Notes under the pieces: model-generated
Told to the model about the DNA's origin: nothing
Seen by the model: only the letters and a program-made list of their open reading frames with translations
Database searches by the model: none
DNA from: Bacillota bacterium
GTDB taxonomy: Bacteria > Bacillota > Limnochordia > Darwinibacteriales > Darwinibacteriaceae
Length of the DNA: 45,860 nt
NCBI GenBank assembly: GCA_012837385.1
Contig: DURH01000039.1
Span: 1-45,860, forward strand
Direction: 5' to 3'
In this document: positions 32,450-41,477 of the stretch, one piece after another
Layout: the number at the start of each line of letters is the position of its first letter
Position numbering within the stretch: position 1 is the first letter of the stretch
Position numbers and translations under genes: made by a program

Positions 32450-33823
32450 TCAACTGAGCTTAAGGTCTCCCCTCTCCTGGAGATCGGCCAAAATGCGCTC
32501 ATACATGGCGCTGTCAATCCGGTATTTATAGCGATAGATCAAGTAGCCCACCAGAATGAAGAGGAGGGGCAGTACCAGCATGGCAAACTTCATCATCAGC
32601 AGCCCGCTGGGTGTAACATCGGCAGGAGTGACGGCGTCGTTGATCCCAGAGATGATCACCGTTACGCCCACAATGCCGCTGGCAATGGCCCCACCCAGTT
32701 TAAAGATAACGGGCTGGATAGAAAAGGTGACGCTTTCATTGCGCTTACCCAGCTTCCACTGGCCGTACTCCACTGTATCAGTGAGGAACATGAGCATCAA
32801 GATCTGGATAAAGGCTTCTCCTAGGAAAATCAGGATGCCCGCTGCCCCGATATAGAGCATGTTCATGGGTGCCATAAAGAAGACTAAGTAGCCCACTACA
32901 ACTAAGGCGGTGGCTGCAGTATAAAGGGTTCTCCGGGAGTACCTCTTACTGAATAGGGGAAACACTGACAGAGCTCCTATCTGACACACACCTAGAATTA
33001 AGGCGAAGATGGAGTACATGTTCTCATCGCCGTAGGCATACTTAAAGAAGTAGATCCCGAAGCTGGTGGTGGTCACATAACCAACCATAAACAGTGTCAT
33101 GGCTATGGCGGTATAGAGGAGCTGATCGTTTTCCACAATGGCCTTCACCATCCCCCTCAGGGTGGTGGTTTCCTCCGGCTTAAAGATGTCTCTCCGCTCT
33201 TTGACGCCAAAGACCGTAATGGCCTGCCCGATCCACATCAAAATCACAATAGCGATGGTAAAGACATTATACGCCTTTACCATACTGCCGTACCTCTGCC
33301 CCAGCATGCCTGTGAGGGGCACCAACCCCACCACCACAGCAAAGAGCCCGATATCGGCGCAGATCTTGGCGAAGGAACCGATCTTCTCCCGCTCTTTCTG
33401 ATCCATACTCAAGGCTGGCAGCATGGACCAATAGGAGATGTCGTTAGTTGTGTAGGCCAGATCCCAGAGCACAAAGAGGATACCAAAGACCACAATGTAG
33501 CTGGTACCAGTCAGCCCGAAATCTGTAAACAAGAGGATGGTGATAATGCCCGACGATATCGTTCCAAACACAATCCAGGGTTTGAACTTGCCATACTTGG
33601 TGTTGGTATTGTCCACAATCACACCCATAATGGGATCATTGAGGGCATCGAAGATCCTGCCGAGCAGAATAATGCCGTTGATCCACCATAGGGTGGCGCT
33701 GGACACGGTGAGAATGTCGGTCAGATAGAAAATGAGGTACATGCTTACCATGGCATAAACCATATCACGGCCAACGGTGCCCAAACCAAACGTAAAGATG
33801 TTGCGCCTTGTTGCTGCCTCCAT
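32450..33823 (-). CDS. GPH-family (glycoside-pentoside-hexuronide) sugar:cation symporter
   Basis: A 457-residue transporter with about twelve hydrophobic helices. The signature DALNDPIMG near the second helix and the following KYGKFKPWI loop mark the MelB/GPH group. It imports sugars or glycosides with Na+ or H+. The ATG at 33823 follows AGGAGG by six bases. The GH13 glucosidase gene ends 10 bases upstream, so the pair forms an uptake-and-hydrolysis operon; the substrate is therefore probably an alpha-glucoside such as isomaltose. Confidence 0.92.
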   Translation of the reverse strand: MEAATRRNIFTFGLGTVGRDMVYAMVSMYLIFYLTDILTVSSATLWWINGIILLGRIFDALNDPIMGVIVDNTNTKYGKFKPWIVFGTISSGIITILLFTDFGLTGTSYIVVFGILFVLWDLAYTTNDISYWSMLPALSMDQKEREKIGSFAKICADIGLFAVVVGLVPLTGMLGQRYGSMVKAYNVFTIAIVILMWIGQAITVFGVKERRDIFKPEETTTLRGMVKAIVENDQLLYTAIAMTLFMVGYVTTTSFGIYFFKYAYGDENMYSIFALILGVCQIGALSVFPLFSKRYSRRTLYTAATALVVVGYLVFFMAPMNMLYIGAAGILIFLGEAFIQILMLMFLTDTVEYGQWKLGKRNESVTFSIQPVIFKLGGAIASGIVGVTVIISGINDAVTPADVTPSGLLMMKFAMLVLPLLFILVGYLIYRYKYRIDSAMYERILADLQERGDLKLS

Positions 33824-33833
33824 GTCTTTCCTC

Positions 33834-35447
33834 CTAACTCTCCTCTAGCACTACTGCCTCATAGGGCTGCAATCTGCCATCGTAATCTGTGCGATCGTAG
33901 TTGGAAACAACCAGCTCTCCCCGGTAGGCTGCGGTGACGGCGCGTGTCGAAAAATTAAGCAGTACCAGAAGGGAGCTGCCCTCCTTTGTTCTCCTATATA
34001 CAAAGAGATCCTTGGCAATCTCCACTGCTGTAAAGTCACCACTCTTCAGAACGTCACTCCCCGCCCGGAGGGCGATCATCTTCCTATAGAAGTTCCTGAT
34101 GGAATTGGGGTCACGCATTTGGGACTCCATGTTGATCTTTACATGGTTTTTGTTCACGCCCAGCCAGGGAGTACCAGTGGTAAACCCGGCATTGGGACCG
34201 CTGTTCCACTGCATGGGCGTACGGGCGTTATCCCGCGAAGTGGCCTTGATCAGCCTCCATCTCAAGGAGGGAGGAAAACCCAAACCCTTGGCAATACGGT
34301 AGATGTTGTGGGATTCCACATCCTTCAGCTGCTCCATGCGGGTAAAATCGAAATTGGTCATCCCTATTTCCTGGCCTTGATAGATAAAGGGGGTGCCCCT
34401 TAAGGTTAAAAGCAGGGTGCAAAGCAGCTTAGCTGATTTCTCCCAGTACTCCCCATCATGGCCAAAGCGCGAGACAGACCTGGGCTGATCGTGGTTTTCC
34501 AAATAGTTGGCATTCCAGGGTACAGCGGTCTGCCATTTGGTTATGCTCCTGGCAAAACGCCCCGCTTGAAACCTGCGTTTAAACCACTTGACCAGGTACT
34601 GATCGGTCTCCATATGTTCAAAGGCGAACACCATATCCAGCTCTTCCCGCTCCGGCAGGGTAAAGTCCCGGGCCATCTGTGGAGTGATAAACACTGTTTC
34701 CCCCACTGTAAAACAATCGTACTGGCTGAGCACCTCCCTGCGCAGCTCCCTGAGGATTTTGTGGCATCCTTCCTGGGATAAATAATGCTCCAGGCCCAGG
34801 AGGGCAAAGCGCCTTCTACCATCTGCTAGGCTGGATTTGTAGATAATGTTGATCACATCGCAGCGAAAACCAGCCACACCCTTATCCAGCCAGAACCGCA
34901 TAACATCCTTCACTTCTGCCATAACTTTGGGGTTGTAATAGTTCAGATCGGGCTGGTTGGGAGCAAACAGATGCAGGTAGTACTCGCCGCGCCTCTCGTC
35001 ATAGGTCCAGGCCGGGCCCCCGAAGAAACTGCTCCAGTTGTTCGGGGGCTTCCCGTTCTTCCCAGGGCGCCAGATATAGTAGTCCCTGTAGGGGCTGTCC
35101 TTATCTCTGCTGCTTTGGAACCAAGCGTGCTGGTCAGAAGTATGGTTGATCACCAGATCCATCACGATCTTGATCTCGCGTTTCTCCGCCTCAGCCAAAA
35201 GTTCTTCCATGTCCGCCATGGTGCCAAGCTCAGGGTTGATGCCCTTGTAGTCGCTGATATCATAGCCAAAGTCCACATTGGGCGAAGGATAGACGGGGCT
35301 CAGCCAGATCACGCCCACTCCCAGATCCTTCAGCTCGTCCAGGTGAGCGATTATCCCCTGGAGATCACCAATGCCATCGCCATTGCTGTCTTGAAAGCTG
35401 CGGGGCCAGATTTGGTAGACCACCCGCTCCTGCCACCACTTGAGCAT
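33834..35447 (-). CDS. Alpha-glucosidase of GH13 (oligo-1,6-glucosidase type)
   Basis: A 537-residue GH13 enzyme of the usual length. The (beta/alpha)8 barrel starts at VVYQIWPRSF; catalytic residues are Asp197 in GFRCDV, Glu250 in GET and Asp320 in NHDQ. The residue after the nucleophile is Val, which in characterised members goes with alpha-1,6 specificity; alpha-1,4 enzymes carry Ala, Gly or Thr there. No signal peptide, so it acts on imported oligosaccharides inside the cell. ATG 35447 has AAGGGAG eight bases upstream. It is cotranscribed with the GPH carrier. Confidence 0.93.
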   Translation of the reverse strand: MLKWWQERVVYQIWPRSFQDSNGDGIGDLQGIIAHLDELKDLGVGVIWLSPVYPSPNVDFGYDISDYKGINPELGTMADMEELLAEAEKREIKIVMDLVINHTSDQHAWFQSSRDKDSPYRDYYIWRPGKNGKPPNNWSSFFGGPAWTYDERRGEYYLHLFAPNQPDLNYYNPKVMAEVKDVMRFWLDKGVAGFRCDVINIIYKSSLADGRRRFALLGLEHYLSQEGCHKILRELRREVLSQYDCFTVGETVFITPQMARDFTLPEREELDMVFAFEHMETDQYLVKWFKRRFQAGRFARSITKWQTAVPWNANYLENHDQPRSVSRFGHDGEYWEKSAKLLCTLLLTLRGTPFIYQGQEIGMTNFDFTRMEQLKDVESHNIYRIAKGLGFPPSLRWRLIKATSRDNARTPMQWNSGPNAGFTTGTPWLGVNKNHVKINMESQMRDPNSIRNFYRKMIALRAGSDVLKSGDFTAVEIAKDLFVYRRTKEGSSLLVLLNFSTRAVTAAYRGELVVSNYDRTDYDGRLQPYEAVVLEES

Positions 35448-35558
35448 CACTGCTGCTCCCTTCTAGCTGTATCTTCCATTCGTGCGTTACTTCTATCAGC
35501 TGCAAGACAATCCCTGCTTTACTGGCCCCTAACACTTTCCTTTAGTGAGCAGGAGGAC

Positions 35559-35564
35559 TATAAT
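35559..35564 (+). promoter_or_regulatory. Likely -10 element of the EamA-type gene
   Basis: TATAAT lies 35 bases before the EamA-type start codon. The matching -35 (TTTCCT, 17 bases upstream) is poor. Confidence 0.4.
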
Positions 35565-35598
35565 TGTACTTAAGCATTTCTGCAGATAGGAGATAAAC

Positions 35599-36504
35599 AT
35601 GAACGTAGTACAGGCCCATCTAGGAGAGCTGGCAGCGCTGGCAGCTGCCTTTTGTTGGAGTTTGAATGCCATGGCCTTTGAAGCCGCGGGTAAACAAGTG
35701 GGATCCCTTGCTGTGAATTACTTAAGGATCTTTATAGCCTTCCCCCTCCTAACACTCACCGCCTGGTTGACCAGGGGCTTGGCCCTGCCCACTGACGCCG
35801 CGCCTGAGGCCTGGTTCTGGCTCTTGATCTCCGGCTTGGTAGGCTTTGTACTGGGGGACATCTTCCTCTTCCAAGCCTTTGTGGAAATCGGTTCCCGCAT
35901 CTCCCTGCTGATTCAATCCTTGGGACCGCCCATCACAGCTTTGGCCAGCTTCTTGATCATGGGCGAGAGCATCTCCCCCAAGGGGCTTTTGGGCATCTTC
36001 GTGGTCATGCTCGGTATTGCCCTGGTTATTCTCAGCCGGAATCCAGGGGAAAAGAAAGTGAGCTTAAACCGCCCGTTGAGGGGCATCATGTTCGCTGTTT
36101 TGGGTGCCTTAGGACAAGCTTTCGGTTTGATATTCAGCAAGTTAGGCATGGGAGAATCCTACAGTCCCCTGGCTGCAACCCAGATTCGGCTGACTGCCGC
36201 GTTCGCCGCTTTTACTGTGCTCATCACTATCAGAAAAAAATGGCCGGAAATGAGAAAAGCCCTCAGCCACCGCCAAGCAATGGGCCTAATCTCCTTGGGC
36301 GCAGCTCTAGGGCCCTTTATTGGCGTTTCTTCTTCCCTCCTGGCACTCCAGCATGCCCCGGCGGGAATCGTCTCTTCCCTGAGCTCCCTATCTCCAGTCT
36401 TGATCATTCCGTTTTCGGTTTTGATCTGGAAAGAAAAAGTGCTCCCCAAAGAGATCTTGGGAGCACTCATTTCCATTGCCGGAGTTATTCTGCTGTTTCT
36501 CTAG
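35599..36504 (+). CDS. EamA/DMT-family transporter
   Basis: A 301-residue protein with ten hydrophobic helices in two EamA repeats (about 10-140 and 160-300). Each repeat ends in the family's conserved glycine- and proline-containing segments, for example SLIQSLGPPITALASFLIMGE and SSLSSLSPVLIIPFSVLIW. These transporters export amino acids or other metabolites. ATG 35599 has ATAGGAGA upstream. Its last 20 bases overlap the 3' end of the convergent ornithine aminotransferase gene, with no room for a terminator between them. Confidence 0.92.
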   Translation: MNVVQAHLGELAALAAAFCWSLNAMAFEAAGKQVGSLAVNYLRIFIAFPLLTLTAWLTRGLALPTDAAPEAWFWLLISGLVGFVLGDIFLFQAFVEIGSRISLLIQSLGPPITALASFLIMGESISPKGLLGIFVVMLGIALVILSRNPGEKKVSLNRPLRGIMFAVLGALGQAFGLIFSKLGMGESYSPLAATQIRLTAAFAAFTVLITIRKKWPEMRKALSHRQAMGLISLGAALGPFIGVSSSLLALQHAPAGIVSSLSSLSPVLIIPFSVLIWKEKVLPKEILGALISIAGVILLFL

Positions 36505-37702
36505 GCGCCAAAACTTTCGCAATGCGTTCCAAGGCCCAATCGATTTCCTCCCTAGTTATGGTGAGGGGAGGTGCAAAGCGGATGGTCTGCTCGTGGGTCT
36601 CCTTGCAGAGCAGCCCCTCTGCCATGAGCCGCTCACAGAAAGGCCGGGCGGAGCCGTGTTCTTTCTTCACTTCCACTCCAATTAAGAGGCCTTTGCCCCT
36701 GATTTCCTCCACATAGGGGCTGTCTATGGCCTTAAGGCCTTCCACAAAGTAACTACCCAGCTCCATGGCCCTGCCAGGTAAGTCTTCTTCTAGAAGCACT
36801 TCCAGGGCCGCCTTGGCTACAGCCGCGCCTAAGGGGTTGCCGCCAAAGGTGGAACCGTGATCTCCTGGGCCAAATACATCCATAACCTGGCTGTCAGCCA
36901 GCATGGCAGACACGGGGTACACCCCTCCGCCTAGGGCCTTGCCCAAAATGAGTACATCAGGTTTAGCCTCTTCATATTGGTAAGCAAAGAGGCGGCCTGT
37001 GCGTCCCAAGCCAGTTTGGATCTCATCCAGCATCATCAGCACATGGTGCTGAGAGGCGAGTTCCCGCATTTTGGCCAGGTAACCCTGGGGAGGAACCAGC
37101 ACTCCCCCTTCTCCCTGGATGGGTTCAGCCAGAATGGCCACGGTGTTGGGTGTAATAGCTGCTTCCAGCGCCGCGGCATCGCCAAAGGGTACGATCACAA
37201 AACCCGGCGTAAAGGGGCCGAATCCATAGCGATACTGCTCCTCGCTGGAGAAGCTCACAATGGTCACGGTGCGCCCATGGAAGTTGTTCTCACACACGAT
37301 GATCTCGCCTTGGTTTTCTGGAACCCCCTTCTTCACCAGCCCCCACTTACGAGCCGCCTTGAGGGCCGTTTCCACCGCCTCTGCCCCAGTGTTCATGGGC
37401 AGAGCTTTTTCATAGCCCGTGACGGCGCAGAGCTTGTGCAAAAATGGGCCCATGGTCTCGTTGTGAAAGGCCCGGGAAGTGAGGGTGATCTTCTCCGCTT
37501 GCTCCACTAAGGCCCTGATAATCTTAGGATGTCTATGTCCCTGATTCAAGGCCGAGTAGGCAGAGAGCATATCCAAGTACTTCCTGCCCTCCACATCAAA
37601 CACCCACACCCCTTCACCCCGTTCAATCACCACGGGCAGGGGGTTGTAATTGCGCGCGCTGTACTGATCAACCTCACGGATCAACTCTTCCGTCCTGGCC
37701 AA
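36485..37702 (-). CDS. rocD: Ornithine aminotransferase
   Basis: A 405-residue class III PLP aminotransferase. The start is TTG 37702, nine bases after AAAGGAG, which yields the family's N-terminus (ARTEELI...YSARNYNPLPVV). The region YLDMLSAYSALNQGHRHPKI is diagnostic of ornithine:2-oxo-acid transaminase, and the PLP lysine is Lys255 in LGKALGGG. It converts ornithine and 2-oxoglutarate to glutamate semialdehyde and glutamate, linking arginine and proline metabolism. The ribosome binding site overlaps the stop codon of the upstream GTPase gene, so the two are coupled. Confidence 0.93.
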   Translation of the reverse strand: MARTEELIREVDQYSARNYNPLPVVIERGEGVWVFDVEGRKYLDMLSAYSALNQGHRHPKIIRALVEQAEKITLTSRAFHNETMGPFLHKLCAVTGYEKALPMNTGAEAVETALKAARKWGLVKKGVPENQGEIIVCENNFHGRTVTIVSFSSEEQYRYGFGPFTPGFVIVPFGDAAALEAAITPNTVAILAEPIQGEGGVLVPPQGYLAKMRELASQHHVLMMLDEIQTGLGRTGRLFAYQYEEAKPDVLILGKALGGGVYPVSAMLADSQVMDVFGPGDHGSTFGGNPLGAAVAKAALEVLLEEDLPGRAMELGSYFVEGLKAIDSPYVEEIRGKGLLIGVEVKKEHGSARPFCERLMAEGLLCKETHEQTIRFAPPLTITREEIDWALERIAKVLAPRETAE

Positions 37703-37716
37703 GGCCACCAACTCCT

Positions 37717-39066
37717 TTATTTCTGGTCTCCCAATTTGTGCTGATTGATAAAGTCTGCCAGTACTTCTTCGAGGTTGGGGCTGCCGATCTCCTGCAGGTC
37801 GTAGTACACTCTGGTGTTGGGTTGGTTGATTTTTACCACACGGTTTAGATCAATAGGAGTACCGATAATCACCGCATCACAGTCCACATTGGCGATGGTG
37901 GCTTCCAGATCAGCCCTCTGCTCATCGCTGTAGCCCATGGCAGGAACCAGCGCTCCAATATGGGGGTAGATCTCATAGGTTTCCGCCAGCTTACCCACTA
38001 CTTTAGGCCTGGGATCCACAATCTCCGCTGCCCCGTATTTCTGGGCAGCAATGGTGCCTGCCCCCAGCTTCATTTCACCATGGGTTAAAGTGGGACCATC
38101 TTCCACAATAAGCACCCGCTTACCCTGAATCAGCTCAGGGTTCTCCACCCGAATGGGGGAAGCGCCGTCAATAATCAGCGCATTGGGGTTCACCCTGCGA
38201 ATATTGCGTCTGACCGTTTCAATGTTCTCAGGTGCGGCGCTGTCGATCTTATTGATCACCACCACATCGGCCATACGCAGGTTTACTTCACCAGGATAGT
38301 AAGTGACCTCATGCCCCGCCCGGTGGGGATCAGCCACAGTGATCAAGAGATCTGTCTGGTAGAAGGGGAAGTCGTTATTGCCGCCATCCCAGAGGATCAC
38401 ATCGCACCCTTCAGGGTCGTTTTCCGCTTCCCGTAAAATGGCTTCATAGTCAACGCCGGCATAGATCACGTTGCCCCGCTCAATATGGGGCTCATATTCT
38501 TCCATCTCTTCAATAGTGCATTTATGCTTTGCCAAGTCCTCGATGGAGGAATAGCGCTGCACTTTCTGGGCAGCCAAGTCACCATAGGGCATGGGATGCC
38601 GCACCGCCACAACCCGCACTCCCTGTTTAAGCAGGATTTCTGCTACTTTGCGGGAGGTCTGGCTCTTGCCTGTGCCGGTGCGGGTGGCACACACCGCGAT
38701 CACCGGTTTGCTGCTCTTCAGCATGGTATGCTTGGGGCCTAAGAGGGTGAAGTTAGCCCCAGCGGCATTCACTATGGAACTGAGGTTCATCACATATTCA
38801 TAGTGCACGTCGCTGTAGGATAACACGCATTCATCCACATCATAGCGCTTGATCAAATCTGCCAATTCACTTTGATCATAGATAGGAATGCCCTGAGGAT
38901 AGAGCTCTCCAGCTAACTCAGGCGGATACTTGCGCCCGTGAATATCGGGAATCTGCGTGGCAGTAAAGGCCACCACTTCATACCGGTCATTATCCCTGTA
39001 GAAGGTATTGAAGTTGTGGAAATCCCTCCCTGCAGCCCCCATAATAATCACTTTCGTCCTTGCCAT
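37717..39066 (-). CDS. Cyclic 2,3-diphosphoglycerate-synthetase-like GTPase
   Basis: A 449-residue protein. Start ATG 39066 lies nine bases after AAGGAGG and begins MARTKVIIMGAAGRDFHNFN, an N-terminal Rossmann-like region. A P-loop ATRTGTGKS (127-135) and a later INKID motif mark a SIMIBI-type NTPase. The overall pattern matches proteins named cyclic 2,3-diphosphoglycerate synthetase in methanogens. Bacterial homologues are widespread in anaerobes, often beside arginine or ornithine genes, and their true substrate is unproven. Here it is coupled to rocD, which supports a role tied to amino-acid catabolism rather than to diphosphoglycerate. Confidence 0.85.
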   Translation of the reverse strand: MARTKVIIMGAAGRDFHNFNTFYRDNDRYEVVAFTATQIPDIHGRKYPPELAGELYPQGIPIYDQSELADLIKRYDVDECVLSYSDVHYEYVMNLSSIVNAAGANFTLLGPKHTMLKSSKPVIAVCATRTGTGKSQTSRKVAEILLKQGVRVVAVRHPMPYGDLAAQKVQRYSSIEDLAKHKCTIEEMEEYEPHIERGNVIYAGVDYEAILREAENDPEGCDVILWDGGNNDFPFYQTDLLITVADPHRAGHEVTYYPGEVNLRMADVVVINKIDSAAPENIETVRRNIRRVNPNALIIDGASPIRVENPELIQGKRVLIVEDGPTLTHGEMKLGAGTIAAQKYGAAEIVDPRPKVVGKLAETYEIYPHIGALVPAMGYSDEQRADLEATIANVDCDAVIIGTPIDLNRVVKINQPNTRVYYDLQEIGSPNLEEVLADFINQHKLGDQK

Positions 39067-39205
39067 ACACTGTCGCCTCCTTGAATTTGAGTATTTACGC
39101 CTCCAGTTTGCATAAATATAAATAATTTTACCTTTAACGTGCACACGGTATTTTTATTTTAACATTTGGAGCCTTACTATTCAAGGAAAAAGCCAATATG
39201 GAGAA

Positions 39206-39235
39206 GGCTGCCTCGCATCTTCGTGCGAGACAGCC
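39206..39235 (-). terminator. Terminator-like hairpin after serC
   Basis: On the minus strand GGCTGTCTCGCA pairs with TGCGAGGCAGCC (12 pairs, one G-U). Only TTCTCC follows, so termination may be weak. It lies 32 bases beyond the serC stop and upstream of the GTPase gene. Confidence 0.6.
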
Positions 39236-39266
39236 CGGGGTTAGCCCAGCTTGCTCAGGGTTTCTC

Positions 39267-40349
39267 TCAATTATGCTCTTTAAACCTAATCATAAAGTCC
39301 CGTAAGGCTTGGCAGGCCTCCACAGGAACAGCGTTGTAGATGGAGGCGCGGCAGCCGCCAATGGAGCGGTGCCCAGCCAGCCCCACAAAGCCCGCCTCCT
39401 TGGCTTCCGCTAAAAACTTCTTCTCCAGTTCCTCACTAGCCAGATTGAAAGTGACATTCATTAAGGAGCGGCTTTCAGGTTCAGCATGCCCCTCGTAATA
39501 CCCGCCGCTCTCGTCGATCACATCGTAGAGCAGCTTGGCTTTGAGCTCGTTCTGCCTGGCCACAGCTGCCACTCCACCCTGCCTTTCCACCCAGCCCAAT
39601 ACCTTGCCCAAGAGATAGATGCCGAAGGTGGGCGGTGTGTTGTACAGGGATCTGGCCTTGGCATGGGTATTATAGTTGAGCATGGTAGGCAGGTCGTCTT
39701 TGGCACGGCTGAGCAGGTCTCTGCGGATAATCACCACGGTTACGCCTGAGGGCCCCAGGTTCTTCTGCGCCCCGGCATAGATCAGGCCGAACTGGCTCAC
39801 ATCAAGGGGTTTGGAGAGGATGTCACTGGACATATCGGCAATCAAGGGAACTTCCTCGGTCTGGGGGAACTGCTGCCACTGGGTTCCGTAGATAGTATTG
39901 TTAGAGGTAATGTGCACATAAGCTTCATCGCCGCCGATCTCCAGATCGGCCGCCGCGGGGATATACCTGTATTGCTGATCCTTACTGCTGGCACCCACCT
40001 TGGTCTCGCCCACCTTCACAGCCTCCTGCAGGGCCTTTTCCGACCAGGAGCCAGTGAGGATGTAGTTAGCGGCCTGTCCCTCTCCCAAGAGATTCAGAGG
40101 CACCATGGAAAACTGCAGGCTGGCCCCTCCCTGAACAAACAGGACATGGAAATCGTCAGGAATGCCCAGGAGCTTGCGGAGGAGCTGTTCCGCCTGTTCA
40201 TGGACGGCATCATATTCTTTGCTTCTGTGGCTCAGCTCCATCACCGACATCCCAGTTCCGCCAAAATCCAGCAGCTCCGCCTGGGCTTCCTGCAGCACTT
40301 CCAGGGGCAGGGCAGCTGGGCCAGCGTTGAAGTTGTACGCTCGCTTCAT
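39267..40349 (-). CDS. serC: Phosphoserine aminotransferase
   Basis: A 360-residue class V PLP aminotransferase of the normal length. It starts MKRAYNFNAGPAALP, has the GGTGMSVMELSHRS substrate region and the PLP lysine Lys196 in AGAQKNLGPSG, and ends RASIYNAVP. It makes phosphoserine from 3-phosphohydroxypyruvate and glutamate. It is divergent from serA, which makes its substrate, with 179 bases between the starts. ATG 40349 follows GAGGAGGGAG. A promoter with TTGCCG and TAGTAT, 16 bases apart, lies upstream. Confidence 0.95.
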   Translation of the reverse strand: MKRAYNFNAGPAALPLEVLQEAQAELLDFGGTGMSVMELSHRSKEYDAVHEQAEQLLRKLLGIPDDFHVLFVQGGASLQFSMVPLNLLGEGQAANYILTGSWSEKALQEAVKVGETKVGASSKDQQYRYIPAAADLEIGGDEAYVHITSNNTIYGTQWQQFPQTEEVPLIADMSSDILSKPLDVSQFGLIYAGAQKNLGPSGVTVVIIRRDLLSRAKDDLPTMLNYNTHAKARSLYNTPPTFGIYLLGKVLGWVERQGGVAAVARQNELKAKLLYDVIDESGGYYEGHAEPESRSLMNVTFNLASEELEKKFLAEAKEAGFVGLAGHRSIGGCRASIYNAVPVEACQALRDFMIRFKEHN

Positions 40350-40381
40350 TCCACTCCCTCCTCACATTCAGATTTACCTTA

Positions 40382-40409
40382 ATACTACCATAATTTCACG
40401 TAACGGCAA
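40382..40409 (-). promoter_or_regulatory. Promoter of serC
   Basis: TTGCCG (40409-40404), a 16-base spacer and TAGTAT (40387-40382) on the minus strand, about 33 bases before the serC start. Confidence 0.4.
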
Positions 40410-40457
40410 CTAATGGATCCGGTGACGCCAAATCGCGCCAAGGCCTGTCCCTACATT

Positions 40458-40485
40458 TTGGCAATTGAACTCCATGTGATATAAT
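40458..40485 (+). promoter_or_regulatory. Promoter of the serA operon
   Basis: TTGGCA (40458-40463), a 16-base spacer ending in TGA, and TATAAT (40480-40485): a strong housekeeping promoter with an extended -10. The start codon of serA lies 44 bases downstream. Confidence 0.7.
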
Positions 40486-40528
40486 AGTAAAACCTTAGGG
40501 AAATATCTGTGCACAAAGGAGAATGCCC

Positions 40529-41461
40529 ATGTTTCGTGTGCTGGTCTCAGACAAGATCGCCAAGGAAGGACTCACACCTCTTTTGGACAGCAGCCAGATT
40601 ACCGTTGTGGAACGCAGTGTCAGTGAAGCCGGTGATTTAGAAACATATGATGCTCTGCTGGTGCGCAGCGCCACCAAGGTGACTGCGGAAGTGCTGGGGA
40701 AAATGCCCAAGCTGAAGATTATCGGCCGGGCTGGTGTCGGTGTGGACAATATCGATGTGGCCGCGGCCACACAGCGGGGGATCGTGGTTGTAAACGCCCC
40801 AGATGGCAACACCATCGCCACTGCGGAACATACTTTCGCGCTGATGCTGGCCATGGTGCGCAAACTGTGCAGGGCAAATGAATCCCTGCGCAGAGAAGAG
40901 TGGAACCGTTCCGCCTTTGCAGGCACGGAGCTCTATGGCAAAACCCTGGGCATCATTGGTTTCGGCCGCATCGGTTCCGAAGTGGCCAAGAGGGCGCGGG
41001 CCTTCGAGATGAATGTTCTAGCTTACAGCCGCTCCCTCACCCCCGAGCGGGCTGAGCAGATGGGAGCCAAGGCCAGCAGCATCGAGGAGATCCTGGCCCA
41101 GGCTGACATTATCACGGTACACACTCCCGTCACACCAGAGACCAAGGGGCTGCTGGGTGAAGAGAACCTGAAGAAGACTAAGCCTGGGGTGATGATTGTC
41201 AATGCTGCCCGAGGCGGCATCGTAGATGAGGATGCCCTCCAGCGTTATCTGGAAAGCGGCCATATCGCCGCGGCGGCGTTGGATGTTTACAGTACCGAGC
41301 CCCTGAGCAGCTTTGATTTGGTGAAGCTGGACCAGGTAACCGCCACTCCCCATATCGCCGCTTCCACCAAGGAGGCGCAGTTGAAGGTGGCCCAGGTTGT
41401 GGCTGAGGATGTACTTAACTTCGCCTTAGGCAAACCAGTGCAGAATCAGGTCAATAGGTAG
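40529..41461 (+). CDS. serA: D-3-phosphoglycerate dehydrogenase, short form
   Basis: A 310-residue enzyme from ATG 40529 (AAAGGAG seven bases upstream; the ATG at 40523 is too close). The NAD motif GFGRIG lies at 144-149, and the catalytic Arg228, Glu257 and His275 are present. It lacks the C-terminal ACT domain that gives serine feedback inhibition in the longer forms, so it is probably not inhibited by serine in that way. It oxidises 3-phosphoglycerate at the start of serine synthesis. It is divergent from serC and followed after 16 bases by the DUF1015 gene. Confidence 0.93.
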   Translation: MFRVLVSDKIAKEGLTPLLDSSQITVVERSVSEAGDLETYDALLVRSATKVTAEVLGKMPKLKIIGRAGVGVDNIDVAAATQRGIVVVNAPDGNTIATAEHTFALMLAMVRKLCRANESLRREEWNRSAFAGTELYGKTLGIIGFGRIGSEVAKRARAFEMNVLAYSRSLTPERAEQMGAKASSIEEILAQADIITVHTPVTPETKGLLGEENLKKTKPGVMIVNAARGGIVDEDALQRYLESGHIAAAALDVYSTEPLSSFDLVKLDQVTATPHIAASTKEAQLKVAQVVAEDVLNFALGKPVQNQVNR

Positions 41462-41477
41462 AAAGCGAGGTGGCAAA

